A stretch of 64,000 nucleotides of DNA from Solemya velum gill symbiont (GTDB lineage Bacteria; Pseudomonadota; Gammaproteobacteria; Chromatiales; Chromatiaceae), in the NCBI RefSeq assembly GCF_000787395.1, contig NZ_JRAA01000002.1, forward strand, positions 248,001 through 312,000. The letters are read 5' to 3'. The notes beneath the pieces are model-generated. The model was not told the DNA's origin and did no database searches. It saw only the letters and a list, made by a program, of their open reading frames with translations. Of the stretch, positions 19,103 through 27,901 are shown piece after piece. The position numbers were made by a program, and so were the translations under genes. Within the stretch, counting starts at the first letter, position 1, and each line of letters starts with the position of its first letter.

Positions 19103-21064
19103 CTAAGGGAACACCAGGTTCATCATCACCATCATCACGATCAGAAAGAGTATCGTCATGATACCGCCGGCGCGCATGAAATCAGGTACACGGTAACCCG
19201 CAGGTCCCATGATCAACGCATTTACCTGGTGAGTAGGAATCAGGAATGAATTCGATGTTGCGATAGCAACTGTCAGGGCATACACCGCAGGATTTGCACC
19301 AACCTGCAGGGCGATATTGACCGCCAGTGGCACCAGCAGGACCGTTGCACCAACGTTTGACATAACCAGGGTAAAGAAGGTTGCCAGTGCAGCGATAGAC
19401 GCCTGGATCACCCAGCCTGGCATGCCGCCGACGACGGAAACTGTCTGTTCAGCAATCCAGCGTGCCGTACCCGAGGTTTCTACCGCGAGACCCAGTGGAA
19501 TCAAACTTGCCAACAGGAACACAGTTTTCCATGAAACCGCTTCATATGCCTCTTCAATTTTCAGTACACCTGAAAGCACCATGCCAATCGCACCTGTGAG
19601 CAGGGCAACAGAAAGACGGATGTCGGTAAAGAGAACCATGAAAAGCGCGATACCGAAGAAAAAGCCGGCATGCCACAGCTTCTGTGGACGCGACTCCTCG
19701 CGTGGATACTCGGTTGTTACAACAACGAAGTTCCTGTCGGTCTCGAGTCGGGCCAATGCTTCCCATGTGGTGTGGACGATCAGGGTATCACCAGCCTGCA
19801 GTGGCATATCACGGATGCCCTCGCCTTCACGCATGGTTTCACCGTTGCGATGCAATGCAACCATGGCGATACCATAAGTTTTACGCATCCAGACATCACG
19901 TGCACTCTTGCCAACCAGGTTTGAACCCGGCGGAATAACAACTTCACCGATACCCGCCTTGGTAGATGCGAGTGACTCGGAAAAAGTCTGCAGACTTGGA
20001 CGCAGTTCAACGCCGTACTCTTTCACAAAGTGCTTGATATCTTCCGGCGAGGTAAGCATGCCGAGAGACATCTGCGCATCGATGCCAAGATCACGCATCA
20101 GCGCACCAGGGCCGATTCGAAGGTCACCATCAGGGCGCCGGGTACCGATAACACGTACATGATTTACAGTTTCAATCTCGTCGAGTAACTTGCCGACCAG
20201 TGAACTCTCTGCCGGTACATACACCTCGTAGAGATGGTAGTCGATGCCGTAGACATCCTGGAAATACTTGGTGGTGTTGGATCCGACCGTACTACTCTCG
20301 CTCTTGGTCTTGGGCAGAACGAAACGTCCGGCAATAACAAAATAGATAATACCTGTAGCAACCAGCGCAAGACCGATAGGGGTAACAGAGAAGAGACCCC
20401 AGGTATCCATCTGCTGGTCCGCAGGCAGTGCCGCATTTGATGCGAGGATAAGGTCGTTAAGCAGAATCAGCGGACTTGATCCGACCATGGTCACGGTACC
20501 ACCGAGGATAGCACAGAAGCCCATTGGCATCAGCAGGCGTGACATCGGCAATCCTGAGCGTGCCGAGATTCGACTGACAACCGGCAGAAAGAGTGCCGCG
20601 GCACCAACGTTCTGCATGAATGAGGAGATGAAGCCGACCGTACTTGAAATAATCGGAATGATTCGGGTCTCAGTGGTTCCACCGATCTTGAGGATGAAAC
20701 CGGCTACACGCGTCATGATGCCCGTCTTGTCGAGTCCGGCACCGATGATCATAACAGCGATGATCGACATAACAGCGTTTGAGGCAAATCCGTTAAACAG
20801 CAGGTTCGTATCAACCAGTCCCTGTTGAATCCCCATTAAAGGAGCGAACAGTGTGGTGAGTCCGAGCAACACCATAATCGACACAGCGGCCACGTCGACA
20901 TCAACAACTTCAAATGCGAACAGGTAAATCGTCAGCAACAGCATCGCTGTAACCCAGGCGATTTCGCGTGACGGAACAACGGTTGCAAGAAAAAGAGAGA
21001 AAAGTGCAAATATGACGGCTGCGATGACTTTCTTCAGGGGGAAGGCTGATTTTTCTTGTGCCAA
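19103..21064 (-). CDS. SLC13-family anion permease with two RCK-C (TrkA-C) domains
   Basis: An inner-membrane transporter of 653 residues: two blocks of about five to six hydrophobic helices with the re-entrant motifs NVGAAALFLP and SNVGATVLLVPLAVN, separated by a cytoplasmic region of about 200 residues holding two TrkA-C-like domains (around 275-360 and 370-445, GSNLVGKSARDVWMRKTYGI). This arrangement is typical of bacterial SLC13-like sulfate or dicarboxylate transporters; the substrate is not determinable. It starts at TTG 21064 with GGAG 7 nt upstream. Its position next to metK and MTA salvage genes makes sulfate a reasonable guess only. Confidence 0.88.
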   Translation of the reverse strand: MAQEKSAFPLKKVIAAVIFALFSLFLATVVPSREIAWVTAMLLLTIYLFAFEVVDVDVAAVSIMVLLGLTTLFAPLMGIQQGLVDTNLLFNGFASNAVMSIIAVMIIGAGLDKTGIMTRVAGFILKIGGTTETRIIPIISSTVGFISSFMQNVGAAALFLPVVSRISARSGLPMSRLLMPMGFCAILGGTVTMVGSSPLILLNDLILASNAALPADQQMDTWGLFSVTPIGLALVATGIIYFVIAGRFVLPKTKSESSTVGSNTTKYFQDVYGIDYHLYEVYVPAESSLVGKLLDEIETVNHVRVIGTRRPDGDLRIGPGALMRDLGIDAQMSLGMLTSPEDIKHFVKEYGVELRPSLQTFSESLASTKAGIGEVVIPPGSNLVGKSARDVWMRKTYGIAMVALHRNGETMREGEGIRDMPLQAGDTLIVHTTWEALARLETDRNFVVVTTEYPREESRPQKLWHAGFFFGIALFMVLFTDIRLSVALLTGAIGMVLSGVLKIEEAYEAVSWKTVFLLASLIPLGLAVETSGTARWIAEQTVSVVGGMPGWVIQASIAALATFFTLVMSNVGATVLLVPLAVNIALQVGANPAVYALTVAIATSNSFLIPTHQVNALIMGPAGYRVPDFMRAGGIMTILFLIVMMVMMNLVFP

Positions 21065-21277
21065 GGGACTACTCCGAAATCACTGTTGTTGTTTGGGGTC
21101 GATCATTAGTACATAACTTAGTAATTATACATAAAAACCCTGATAAAGCAGGCAGAAATTCGAGATTTTCTACTGAAATCACACCCTTGCGTGTTAATAC
21201 GCGAATAAGTCGGGCTTATGATTTTGGTTGTGATGGTGGTTTTGAGCTGGTATCAAGGGGTGACGATCGCCCCGGCC

Positions 21278-21434
21278 GGAACCGTTCCATACGGTTCCCG
21301 GCATTTCTGCCGTACAAGGATGTACAAATGCCGTGGGCGCAGGATGCGCAGGAACGGCCACCATCCCTGGCGGTCAGGGCGGGGCTCCTACAATCGTACC
21401 TCACCCTGTAGGAGCGTCGCCCTCGGCGCGATGA
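21278..21434. repeat. Structured intergenic repeat block between SLC13 permease and mtnA
   Basis: In this 400-bp gap I see no gene. It contains GGAACCGT / ACGGTTCC (21278-21298), CGGCATTT / AAATGCCG (21299-21333) with inner GTAC pair, a GCAGGATGCGCAGGAACGG tract, and GCTCCTACA / TGTAGGAGC (21384-21392 / 21407-21415) followed by GTCGCCCTCGGCGCGATG. The GCTCCTACA motif recurs at 43789. The whole resembles REP/BIME-type repeats of gammaproteobacteria. Confidence 0.65.
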
Positions 21435-21464
21435 AATTGGCACATACAATCGCCCGGCAAGAGA

Positions 21465-22520
21465 TTACCGTAGAATTGCCCGAATCCCCTTCTCTGCCGG
21501 ATTTCGTATCACGCCGCGTTCGGTAACGATGACATCGACCAGTTCGGCAGGTGTGACATCAAACACGGGATTCCACGCCTTTGCGCCCTTGGCACCGATG
21601 TTGGCACCGCCACACTGCAGAATCTCTGACTGCTCACGCGTCTCGATCGGTATCTCCTCGCCACAGGAGACATTGAGGTCAAGCGTCGAGGTTGGTGCAA
21701 CTACCATGAATTTAACTCCATGATGTCGTGCTGCAACCGCCAACTGGTAGGTGCCGATCTTGTTGGCGACATCGCCGTTAGCGGCAATTCGATCCGATCC
21801 GACTATCACCCAGCCAATACCCCCTTCACGCATACGTGCGCTGGCAGCACTATCGGCAATAACCGAAACCGGAATACCGCTGTGAACCAGTTCCCATGCA
21901 GTGAGCCGTGAACCCTGTAGCCAGGGACGTGTCTCATCGGCATACACATGTTCGATCTTGCCGCGCTGAAATGCGGTGCGTATGACACCGACCGCCGTAC
22001 CATGACCACCGGTCGCAAGCCCACCTGCATTGCAGTGAGTGATCACCGATGTCGGTTCAGTGATACATGCGCTGCCAAGCTCACCCATGAGACGGTTGGC
22101 AATCAGGTCTTCCTGGTGAATCTGGCGTGCCTCTATCAAGAGTCGGTCAACCAGGGTTTCACTATCTTCATCGATCAGTTTGCGCATGCGATCGATCGCC
22201 CAGAAGAGATTCACCGCGGTCGGGCGCGAGGCTGCCAGCGTTTCGAGATCGGTTATGACCGCATCGCGCCAGTTCGATTTGCCCTCAGCAAGCCTGTGCA
22301 TAACTGACAGCACAACGCCATAAGCCGCCGTGATACCGATGGCAGGCGCCCCCCGAACAACCATCGCGGTAATCGCCTCGGCAGTCTGTTGTGCATCCGT
22401 ACAACGGACGAAACGCTCAACATGCGGCATAACACGCTGGTCGAGCAGCAGCATTTCACTATCGACCCACTTGATCGCGTGATCCGGGTGAGCGGCTTCA
22501 GAGAGGTTGATGACTTCCAT
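21465..22520 (-). CDS. mtnA: S-methyl-5-thioribose-1-phosphate isomerase
   Basis: Isomerises methylthioribose 1-phosphate to methylthioribulose 1-phosphate in methionine salvage. Motifs: RGAPAIGITAAYGVVL, THCNAGGLATGGHGTAVGV with the catalytic Cys, and VGSDRIAANGDVANKIGTYQ with the catalytic Asp. Length 351 is typical. It is divergent from mtaD, which acts earlier in the same salvage route; genes for the following dehydratase and dioxygenase are not in the window. Confidence 0.95.
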   Translation of the reverse strand: MEVINLSEAAHPDHAIKWVDSEMLLLDQRVMPHVERFVRCTDAQQTAEAITAMVVRGAPAIGITAAYGVVLSVMHRLAEGKSNWRDAVITDLETLAASRPTAVNLFWAIDRMRKLIDEDSETLVDRLLIEARQIHQEDLIANRLMGELGSACITEPTSVITHCNAGGLATGGHGTAVGVIRTAFQRGKIEHVYADETRPWLQGSRLTAWELVHSGIPVSVIADSAASARMREGGIGWVIVGSDRIAANGDVANKIGTYQLAVAARHHGVKFMVVAPTSTLDLNVSCGEEIPIETREQSEILQCGGANIGAKGAKAWNPVFDVTPAELVDVIVTERGVIRNPAEKGIRAILR

Positions 22521-22531
22521 TTGTAACGATC

Positions 22532-22590
22532 CTCATGGCAAATTTTTGTGTCTCATGGCAAATTATAGGGGGCCTCTGTGTAGAGGCCCC
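22532..22590. other. mtnA-mtaD divergent control region: direct repeat and hairpin
   Basis: CTCATGGCAAATT occurs twice 20 bp apart (22532-22544, 22552-22564), followed by a perfect 9-bp hairpin GGGGCCTCT / AGAGGCCCC (22569-22577 / 22582-22590) with loop GTGT. There is no U-tract, so it is not a clear terminator. The direct repeat could be a binding site shared by the two divergent genes. Confidence 0.5.
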
Positions 22591-22621
22591 TTATTATGCC
22601 GTTTTCCCGGAGCAAGCTGTG

Positions 22622-23938
22622 ATGAAAAATATCGACACCCTGATTAATGCCAGGTGGGTCATCCCCGTCAACGATGACAGGGTGCTGGAACAGCACGCCA
22701 TAGCTATCGACAAGGGAGTGATAGTCGACCTGTTGCCTTCTCAACAGGCGATCCAGTCATACAAGGCAAACAAGGTACAGCATCTCGACTCACACGCCCT
22801 GCTGCCCGGCTTTGTCAACGCGCATACACATACACCGATGAACCTCCTGCGCGGCTACGCAGATGACCTGCCGCTGATGATCTGGTTAAACCAGCACATC
22901 TGGCCTGCAGAGCAGAAATTCGTCAACGAGGACTTTTGTCACGACGGCACCCTGCTGGCCGTTACCGAAATGATTCGCGGTGGCACCACCTGTTTTAATG
23001 ATATGTACTTCTTCCCCGAGCAGAGTGCACGTGTCGTCAAACAGACAGGTATTCGTGCCATGATCGGCCTGATCGTGCTCGACTTCCCGACCGTGTGGGG
23101 CGACGGACCGGACCACTACCTGGAAAAGGGTCTGCAGCTCTTCGATGAGTTCAAGAATGAAGCAAATCTTCGCCTCGCCTTTGCGCCACACGCACCCTAC
23201 ACGGTATCCGATGCTCCTCTAGAACGCATCGCAACACTCTCATCTGAGCTTGATGTGCCTGTGCATATGCACCTTCACGAGACACATGACGAGATCATTG
23301 GCAGCCTTGAGCAGTGCAGCGAACGACCCCTGCAACGCATGGATAATCTCGGACTGTTGTCGCCGCAGATGATCGCCATTCACATGACCCAGCTCACCGA
23401 TGAAGAGATAGAACTGGTTAGCCGTACAGGCACACATGTCGTCCATTGCCCTGAATCAAACCTCAAACTTGCCAGCGGTCTCTGCCCGGTAGACAAGCTA
23501 AGCAAGGCAGGCGTCAACGTCGCCATAGGAACCGACGGCGCGGCAAGCAATAACGATCTCGACATGCTGGGAGAGATGCGTACAGCGGCGTTGCTCGCAA
23601 AAGGCGTATCCGGTGATGCACAGGCGCTTCCGGCACTGGAAGCCTTGCGTGCAGCCACACTTAATGGTGCACGTGCGTTGGGCATGGATGATTTCACCGG
23701 CTCAATAGAAGTCGGCAAACAGGCGGATGTGATTGCTATTGATTTGAGCGCACCCGCCACACAACCATGCTACGACCCCATCTCGCAGATCGTCTATTCG
23801 GCAGGCCGAGACCAGGTCACGGATGTCTGGGTCGCTGGCAAACAGCTGCTCTCCGGGCAGGAGTTCACCACCATCGACAAAGCCCAGGTGGCGAAGAAAG
23901 CCACTGACTGGCATGCACGGATCAGTAGCGGCAAGTAA
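22622..23938 (+). CDS. mtaD: 5-methylthioadenosine/S-adenosylhomocysteine deaminase
   Basis: Amidohydrolase-fold deaminase turning methylthioadenosine (or SAH) into the inosine form, the first step of the salvage branch that ends in MtnA substrate after phosphorolysis. The metal motif NAHTHTPMNLLRGYADDLPL, HMHLHETHDE and the catalytic GTDGAASNNDLDM are visible. The ATG at 22622 was chosen because of GGAG 9 nt upstream and the conserved IDTLINARWVIPV start; a longer frame from 22535 crosses the hairpin and is unlikely. Final length 439 residues. Confidence 0.93.
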   Translation: MKNIDTLINARWVIPVNDDRVLEQHAIAIDKGVIVDLLPSQQAIQSYKANKVQHLDSHALLPGFVNAHTHTPMNLLRGYADDLPLMIWLNQHIWPAEQKFVNEDFCHDGTLLAVTEMIRGGTTCFNDMYFFPEQSARVVKQTGIRAMIGLIVLDFPTVWGDGPDHYLEKGLQLFDEFKNEANLRLAFAPHAPYTVSDAPLERIATLSSELDVPVHMHLHETHDEIIGSLEQCSERPLQRMDNLGLLSPQMIAIHMTQLTDEEIELVSRTGTHVVHCPESNLKLASGLCPVDKLSKAGVNVAIGTDGAASNNDLDMLGEMRTAALLAKGVSGDAQALPALEALRAATLNGARALGMDDFTGSIEVGKQADVIAIDLSAPATQPCYDPISQIVYSAGRDQVTDVWVAGKQLLSGQEFTTIDKAQVAKKATDWHARISSGK

Positions 23939-24007
23939 CAGACGAGACTTGACACATCCCTTCAAAAGCGATGAGATATTGTTCCAATATTGCACTGAGT
24001 AACTCGA

Positions 24008-25273
24008 TTGAGTGATATACCCACGGGTGGCCTGCTGACCATCCTTTTCAGCCTGATTTTCTTCTCCGCCTTTTTTTCCGGCTCGGAAACCGCCCTGATG
24101 ATGCTGAACCGTTACCGGCTCAAGCACCTGGCCGAGTCCGGGCATCTTGGTGCGCAACGTGCACAGACACTGCTGGAGACTCCTGAACGCCTGATCGGAT
24201 TGATCCTGCTGGGCAATAACTTCGTTAACATCATGGCTTCTGCCCTGGCGACGCTGGTGGCACTGAGGATTGGTGGCGAACCGGCAATCGCAATTTCAAC
24301 CGGTCTGCTGACACTGATCGTACTGATCTATGCCGAGGTGATACCCAAGACCTTTGCAGCCCTGCATCCGGAACTGATCGCTTTTCCTGCAGCACACGTC
24401 TACACGGTTCTGCTGAAACTCGCCTGGCCAATCGTTTGGTTGATCAACCGCATAACCTACCTGCATCTCAGGCTGCTTGGTATTACGAACAAGGACGCTG
24501 CCAACAACGCGCTTAATTCCGAAGAGCTGCGTACAGTTGTTAACGAGGCCGGTGCCATGCTTCCGCAGGAAAACCGCAACATGCTGATCGGCGTACTTGA
24601 TCTAGACAAGATCACTGCCGAGGACATCATGATCCCGCGCAACGAGATAAGCGGTATCGATCTCAGCGACAACATTGACGAGATCACCGAGTTTTTACGC
24701 GGTACCCACTTCACCCGCATCCTTGTTTTCGACGGCAGCATCGACAATATCGTCGGCTTTATTCATACACGCCGCTGCATGCAGATGATGATGCGCGATG
24801 AACTCACAAAAGAAAACCTGCGTGCCCATATCAAGCAACCCTACTATGTGCCCGAGGGGACATCCCTCAACCGCCTGATGAATAACTTCCAACGCGACAG
24901 GCGCAAAAACGGCCTGGTAGTTGATGAGTATGGTGACGTACAGGGACTGGTTACTTTCGCCAACCTGATCGAGGAGATCATCGGTGAATTCACCACTGAC
25001 CCGACAACCTCGATCAGCGATGTATCAAGACAGAATGACGGTAGCTACCTTGTCAACGGCTCAGCAAACCTGCGCGACCTGGTGCGTACAATGCATTGGA
25101 ACCTGCCTACCGATGGCCCCAAGACCATCAACGGGCTCATCATCGAGCATCTCGAGAGCATACCGGAACCAAATACCAGCCTGCTGCTGGCCGGTTACCC
25201 GATCGAGATTTTGCAGACCGAGGACAACATGGTGAAGGTGTTACGCATTCAGCCTGATCTCTATCGGAATTGA
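24008..25273 (+). CDS. CNNM/CorB-CorC-type (DUF21-CBS) membrane protein
   Basis: An inner-membrane protein with an N-terminal DUF21 domain of four helices containing SAFFSGSETALM and the YAEVIPKTFA motif, a CBS pair (about residues 205-330, with IPRNEISGIDL), and a C-terminal CorC_HlyC domain. Homologues (YfjD/CorB) are linked to magnesium or cobalt efflux. The start is TTG with GAG upstream. It precedes the metal-uptake island by 92 bp but has no clear link to it. Confidence 0.9.
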   Translation: MSDIPTGGLLTILFSLIFFSAFFSGSETALMMLNRYRLKHLAESGHLGAQRAQTLLETPERLIGLILLGNNFVNIMASALATLVALRIGGEPAIAISTGLLTLIVLIYAEVIPKTFAALHPELIAFPAAHVYTVLLKLAWPIVWLINRITYLHLRLLGITNKDAANNALNSEELRTVVNEAGAMLPQENRNMLIGVLDLDKITAEDIMIPRNEISGIDLSDNIDEITEFLRGTHFTRILVFDGSIDNIVGFIHTRRCMQMMMRDELTKENLRAHIKQPYYVPEGTSLNRLMNNFQRDRRKNGLVVDEYGDVQGLVTFANLIEEIIGEFTTDPTTSISDVSRQNDGSYLVNGSANLRDLVRTMHWNLPTDGPKTINGLIIEHLESIPEPNTSLLLAGYPIEILQTEDNMVKVLRIQPDLYRN

Positions 25274-25301
25274 CATTAGTCAACTACTCATCAGGAAACA
25301 C

Positions 25302-25332
25302 TGCTAGAATTACTCGCAATATTGATATCCAT
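25302..25332 (+). promoter_or_regulatory. Promoter/operator of first DUF2946-TonB receptor unit
   Basis: Extended -10 TGCTAGAAT (25302-25310) and, about 10 bp after the predicted start, the near-palindrome ATTGATATCCAT (25321-25332). Both are conserved at 32619-32649 before the second unit, which is the main reason to call them. No good -35 at normal spacing, as allowed for extended -10 promoters. Confidence 0.55.
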
Positions 25333-25365
25333 TTTGCAGAGCTGCGCTCAACAAATTTATAGAAA

Positions 25366-25752
25366 ATGAATCTCATTTCACGCCAATCACAATCAAAGCA
25401 AATGGCCACCGCGTGGCTGTTGATTGGCATGATTATGCTTCAACCTGTCATCACTTTCCTCGCCGGCCCCGCTTTCATGAATGATAGCGACGGACGCATG
25501 GTCGTGGTCTGTACTCTCTACGGACTTGAAGAGATATACGTTGAAGATGGCATGCAAATAAGCGAGGCAGAGAGCGACTACTGCCCCGCAGTTGAACTGA
25601 TGCAAATCTCCGGTTCTGCATACCAGCCAAAACCACCTATGGTGGCAGCCGCCCTGTTCTATTCTATTGGTTCTGTCGATCAAACATCGACTCACGAACA
25701 CCACTCACTCCACTACTCTGCCTATCAAACACGTGCCCCGCCAGTTGCCTGA
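25366..25752 (+). CDS. DUF2946-like small protein, copy 1
   Basis: A 128-residue protein with a hydrophobic N-terminal segment (ATAWLLIGMIMLQPVITFLA) that is either a signal peptide or an anchor, then CTLYGLEEIYV, YCPAVELM, a PKPPM motif, a His-rich stretch (HEHHSLH) and the ending TRAPPVA. The layout (Cys pair in the middle, RAPP ending, location before a TonB receptor) matches DUF2946 proteins that accompany copper receptors. It differs from copy 2 (32686) at only 13 of 128 positions. A periplasmic metal-binding accessory role is inferred. Confidence 0.7.
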   Translation: MNLISRQSQSKQMATAWLLIGMIMLQPVITFLAGPAFMNDSDGRMVVVCTLYGLEEIYVEDGMQISEAESDYCPAVELMQISGSAYQPKPPMVAAALFYSIGSVDQTSTHEHHSLHYSAYQTRAPPVA

Positions 25753-25797
25753 TTTTTTCTAAAAAATCTACAAACAACTGAATTCTAGGGGTAAACA

Positions 25798-27630
25798 ATG
25801 AAGTTTTTAATGACCTGTACCGCCTGCGCGGTACTGAGCGCTATGGCGCAGACAGCGATCAGTGAAACAGCGGATATCGATACTGCCGCCGACCAAGGGT
25901 ACGAAGATACCATCATGGTAACGACTACTTCTCTGGGCCAGGAGGAAAAGATCGAAGATGTTCAGGCCTCCGTTGAAATCATTGATCAAAAAATGATTCA
26001 GAGCCTGTCCGGACGCAGTGTCCCCCAGGTCTTGAACGAAGCGACAGGGCTCACACTCAAAGACACAGGCAGTTCATCGCAAGTCTACATGCGCGGATTT
26101 GACGACGGCCATACGCTCATCCTGGTTGATGGTCTTCGAAGAACGGGGAAATATGGCAGTTCCGACCTCAGCGGCATCATGCTCGAAGATGTTGAACGAA
26201 TAGAGATCGTGCGCGGACCCATGTCTGCCCTTTATGGTGCGGATGCCCTTGCAGGTGTCGTCAATATCATCACCAAAAAGGCGGTGGGCGAAGACCGCGC
26301 CAGCATCACGATTATCGGCGGGATGGCGGAAAATAAGGACCGTGAAACCGGGATCGTACGCGCTAGTGCGACACTGGGTGGGGAAACCGTCTCACACACC
26401 TTTTCCGTTGAAGTAAAAGAACGGGATGAATACCGACTGGATCAGTCGACCATTGCAACAGATCTACCCAAAGAGTCAAAGAAGTTCTTCAGCTACGGCA
26501 ACAACATCAAACTTGGTGATGATACTTTACAGACCCGTTTCGAATTCTGGGGCCAGGATGACACCAGCACCGGAGCGGACCGCTTTTCAAATCCCGTTGC
26601 TGAATATGAAAAGGAGAAACGCTACCAATTCAGTGGTATCTATTACCATGTTGGCGACAACTACCTGCTTGACACCAACTTTGGTTACGGTAAAAGCGAT
26701 GCTGATGTAGATCGTGGATCTGGAAGTGAGACCACAAAATACTCCCAGATGGAGCTCAACAGCTATTTTCGCCATTTTACAACCGACAATGTCACCAACA
26801 TTTTCGGCATTGGCGCCAAACACGAAGACATTGAAGTCTCGATGTATACGCAGGAAGCTGATCGTACCAACTACAACCTGCTGTACCAGAACGAATGGGA
26901 TATCACCGATAACTTGAGCACCGTTGTGGGCGTAAGGTATGACGACTTCAGCGACTTCGGTTCTGCGATAACCCCAAGGCTATCTGCCAAATATGATTTT
27001 GGTGATACCGAATTCCGGATCGGATACGGTGAAGCATTCAAGGCACCACACTTTACCAATATGTACGGTTACTTTGTCCGCGGAGGTGGTTCTACTATTA
27101 TAGAAGGTAACCCGGACCTGCAGCCTGAAGAGTCAAAAACCTACGAGGTGGCTGTTGGCCACAAGGGAGATGGATACCGTCTGGATCTCGTTTATCACTA
27201 TTCGAAAGTGGATAATCTTATTAACTCAGCTCCTAACTTGACCGATCCATGTCTTCCACCAGCGACTAGATGCATAAAATACCAGAACATTGATAAAGCC
27301 AAAATCTCTGGTACAGAACTCACCTTGACGCTATATCCTGCAGACGGGCTGACTGTTAAAGGGTCGATTGAGTATCTCGATACCGAAGATGAAACTACGG
27401 GTGAACGTCTGACGGAGAGTGCCCGAATAACTGGCAAACTGCATATTGCCTATGTCCGTAATGCCATGAGCTACTTCCTCAATGCCAAAACATATCAAGA
27501 CTATTACGCGGCTCCTTCGTTACCACGCAACGCACCAAACGAAAACAGCGACTACACGGTCGTTGATGCCAAAGTCAGCTATGCCTTCGATGAGGACATA
27601 GAACTTTTCGGTGGTGTCGATACATCATGA
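25798..27630 (+). CDS. TonB-dependent outer-membrane receptor 1, frameshifted at the C-terminus
   Basis: Receptor of the BtuB/CirA/FepA kind. Signal peptide 1-22; TonB-box region around IMVTTTS; plug domain with VPQVLNEATGLTL, YMRGFDDGHTLILVDGLR, VERIEIVRGPMSALYGADALAGVVNIITK; then a 22-strand barrel including FKAPHFTNMYG and NPDLQPEESKTYEVAV. The frame stops at residue 610 after GGVDTS. The missing last strand is found at once in the next frame (27621-27722). One missing A in GAT-A-ACATC explains it. Ligand unknown; it lacks the copper motif of receptor 2. It follows the DUF2946-like gene by 45 bp. Confidence 0.9.
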   Translation: MKFLMTCTACAVLSAMAQTAISETADIDTAADQGYEDTIMVTTTSLGQEEKIEDVQASVEIIDQKMIQSLSGRSVPQVLNEATGLTLKDTGSSSQVYMRGFDDGHTLILVDGLRRTGKYGSSDLSGIMLEDVERIEIVRGPMSALYGADALAGVVNIITKKAVGEDRASITIIGGMAENKDRETGIVRASATLGGETVSHTFSVEVKERDEYRLDQSTIATDLPKESKKFFSYGNNIKLGDDTLQTRFEFWGQDDTSTGADRFSNPVAEYEKEKRYQFSGIYYHVGDNYLLDTNFGYGKSDADVDRGSGSETTKYSQMELNSYFRHFTTDNVTNIFGIGAKHEDIEVSMYTQEADRTNYNLLYQNEWDITDNLSTVVGVRYDDFSDFGSAITPRLSAKYDFGDTEFRIGYGEAFKAPHFTNMYGYFVRGGGSTIIEGNPDLQPEESKTYEVAVGHKGDGYRLDLVYHYSKVDNLINSAPNLTDPCLPPATRCIKYQNIDKAKISGTELTLTLYPADGLTVKGSIEYLDTEDETTGERLTESARITGKLHIAYVRNAMSYFLNAKTYQDYYAAPSLPRNAPNENSDYTVVDAKVSYAFDEDIELFGGVDTS

Positions 27631-27722
27631 ATAAGCAGATGCCGGATAATATGCAATTACATGGCACACCAAACGATCCGGGCGAGCGCTACTTCTATAT
27701 CGGTTCGACGATCAAGTTCTGA
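27621..27722 (+). pseudogene. Out-of-frame C-terminal strand of TonB receptor 1
   Basis: In the frame shifted by one base the sequence reads IMNKQMPDNM... and ends RYFYIGSTIKF-stop, a textbook last beta strand with terminal Phe, which is the outer-membrane assembly signal. With one added A at about 27622 the joined protein would be 641 residues and read GVDNIMNKQ, the normal family pattern. It is a real deletion or a sequencing error. Confidence 0.85.
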
Positions 27723-27767
27723 CCGCGGCGCTTGTGTTTGCCGGCTTATTGAAGCCTGCAAATGACA

Positions 27768-27850
27768 GGGGAGGCAGCACGGCTTGATTGGCTATGCCGG
27801 CGCTGTCTCCCCCTCCCTGAAATGGTCACAATGTAAGTCTTGGAAGACTT
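27768..27850. other. Hairpins in the gap before the six-gene metal operon
   Basis: GGGGAGGCAGC (27768-27778) pairs with GCTGTCTCCCC (27802-27812) over 11 bp with one G-U pair; an AAGTCTT / AAGACTT near-palindrome follows at 27835-27850, with a run of seven T six bases later. The second may be a terminator of the receptor unit or an operator for the next operon. Confidence 0.45.
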
Positions 27851-27901
27851 CAACGATTTTTTTGTAAAACATTCTCTTAATAATTATTGGTGGGGTAAGT
27901 A

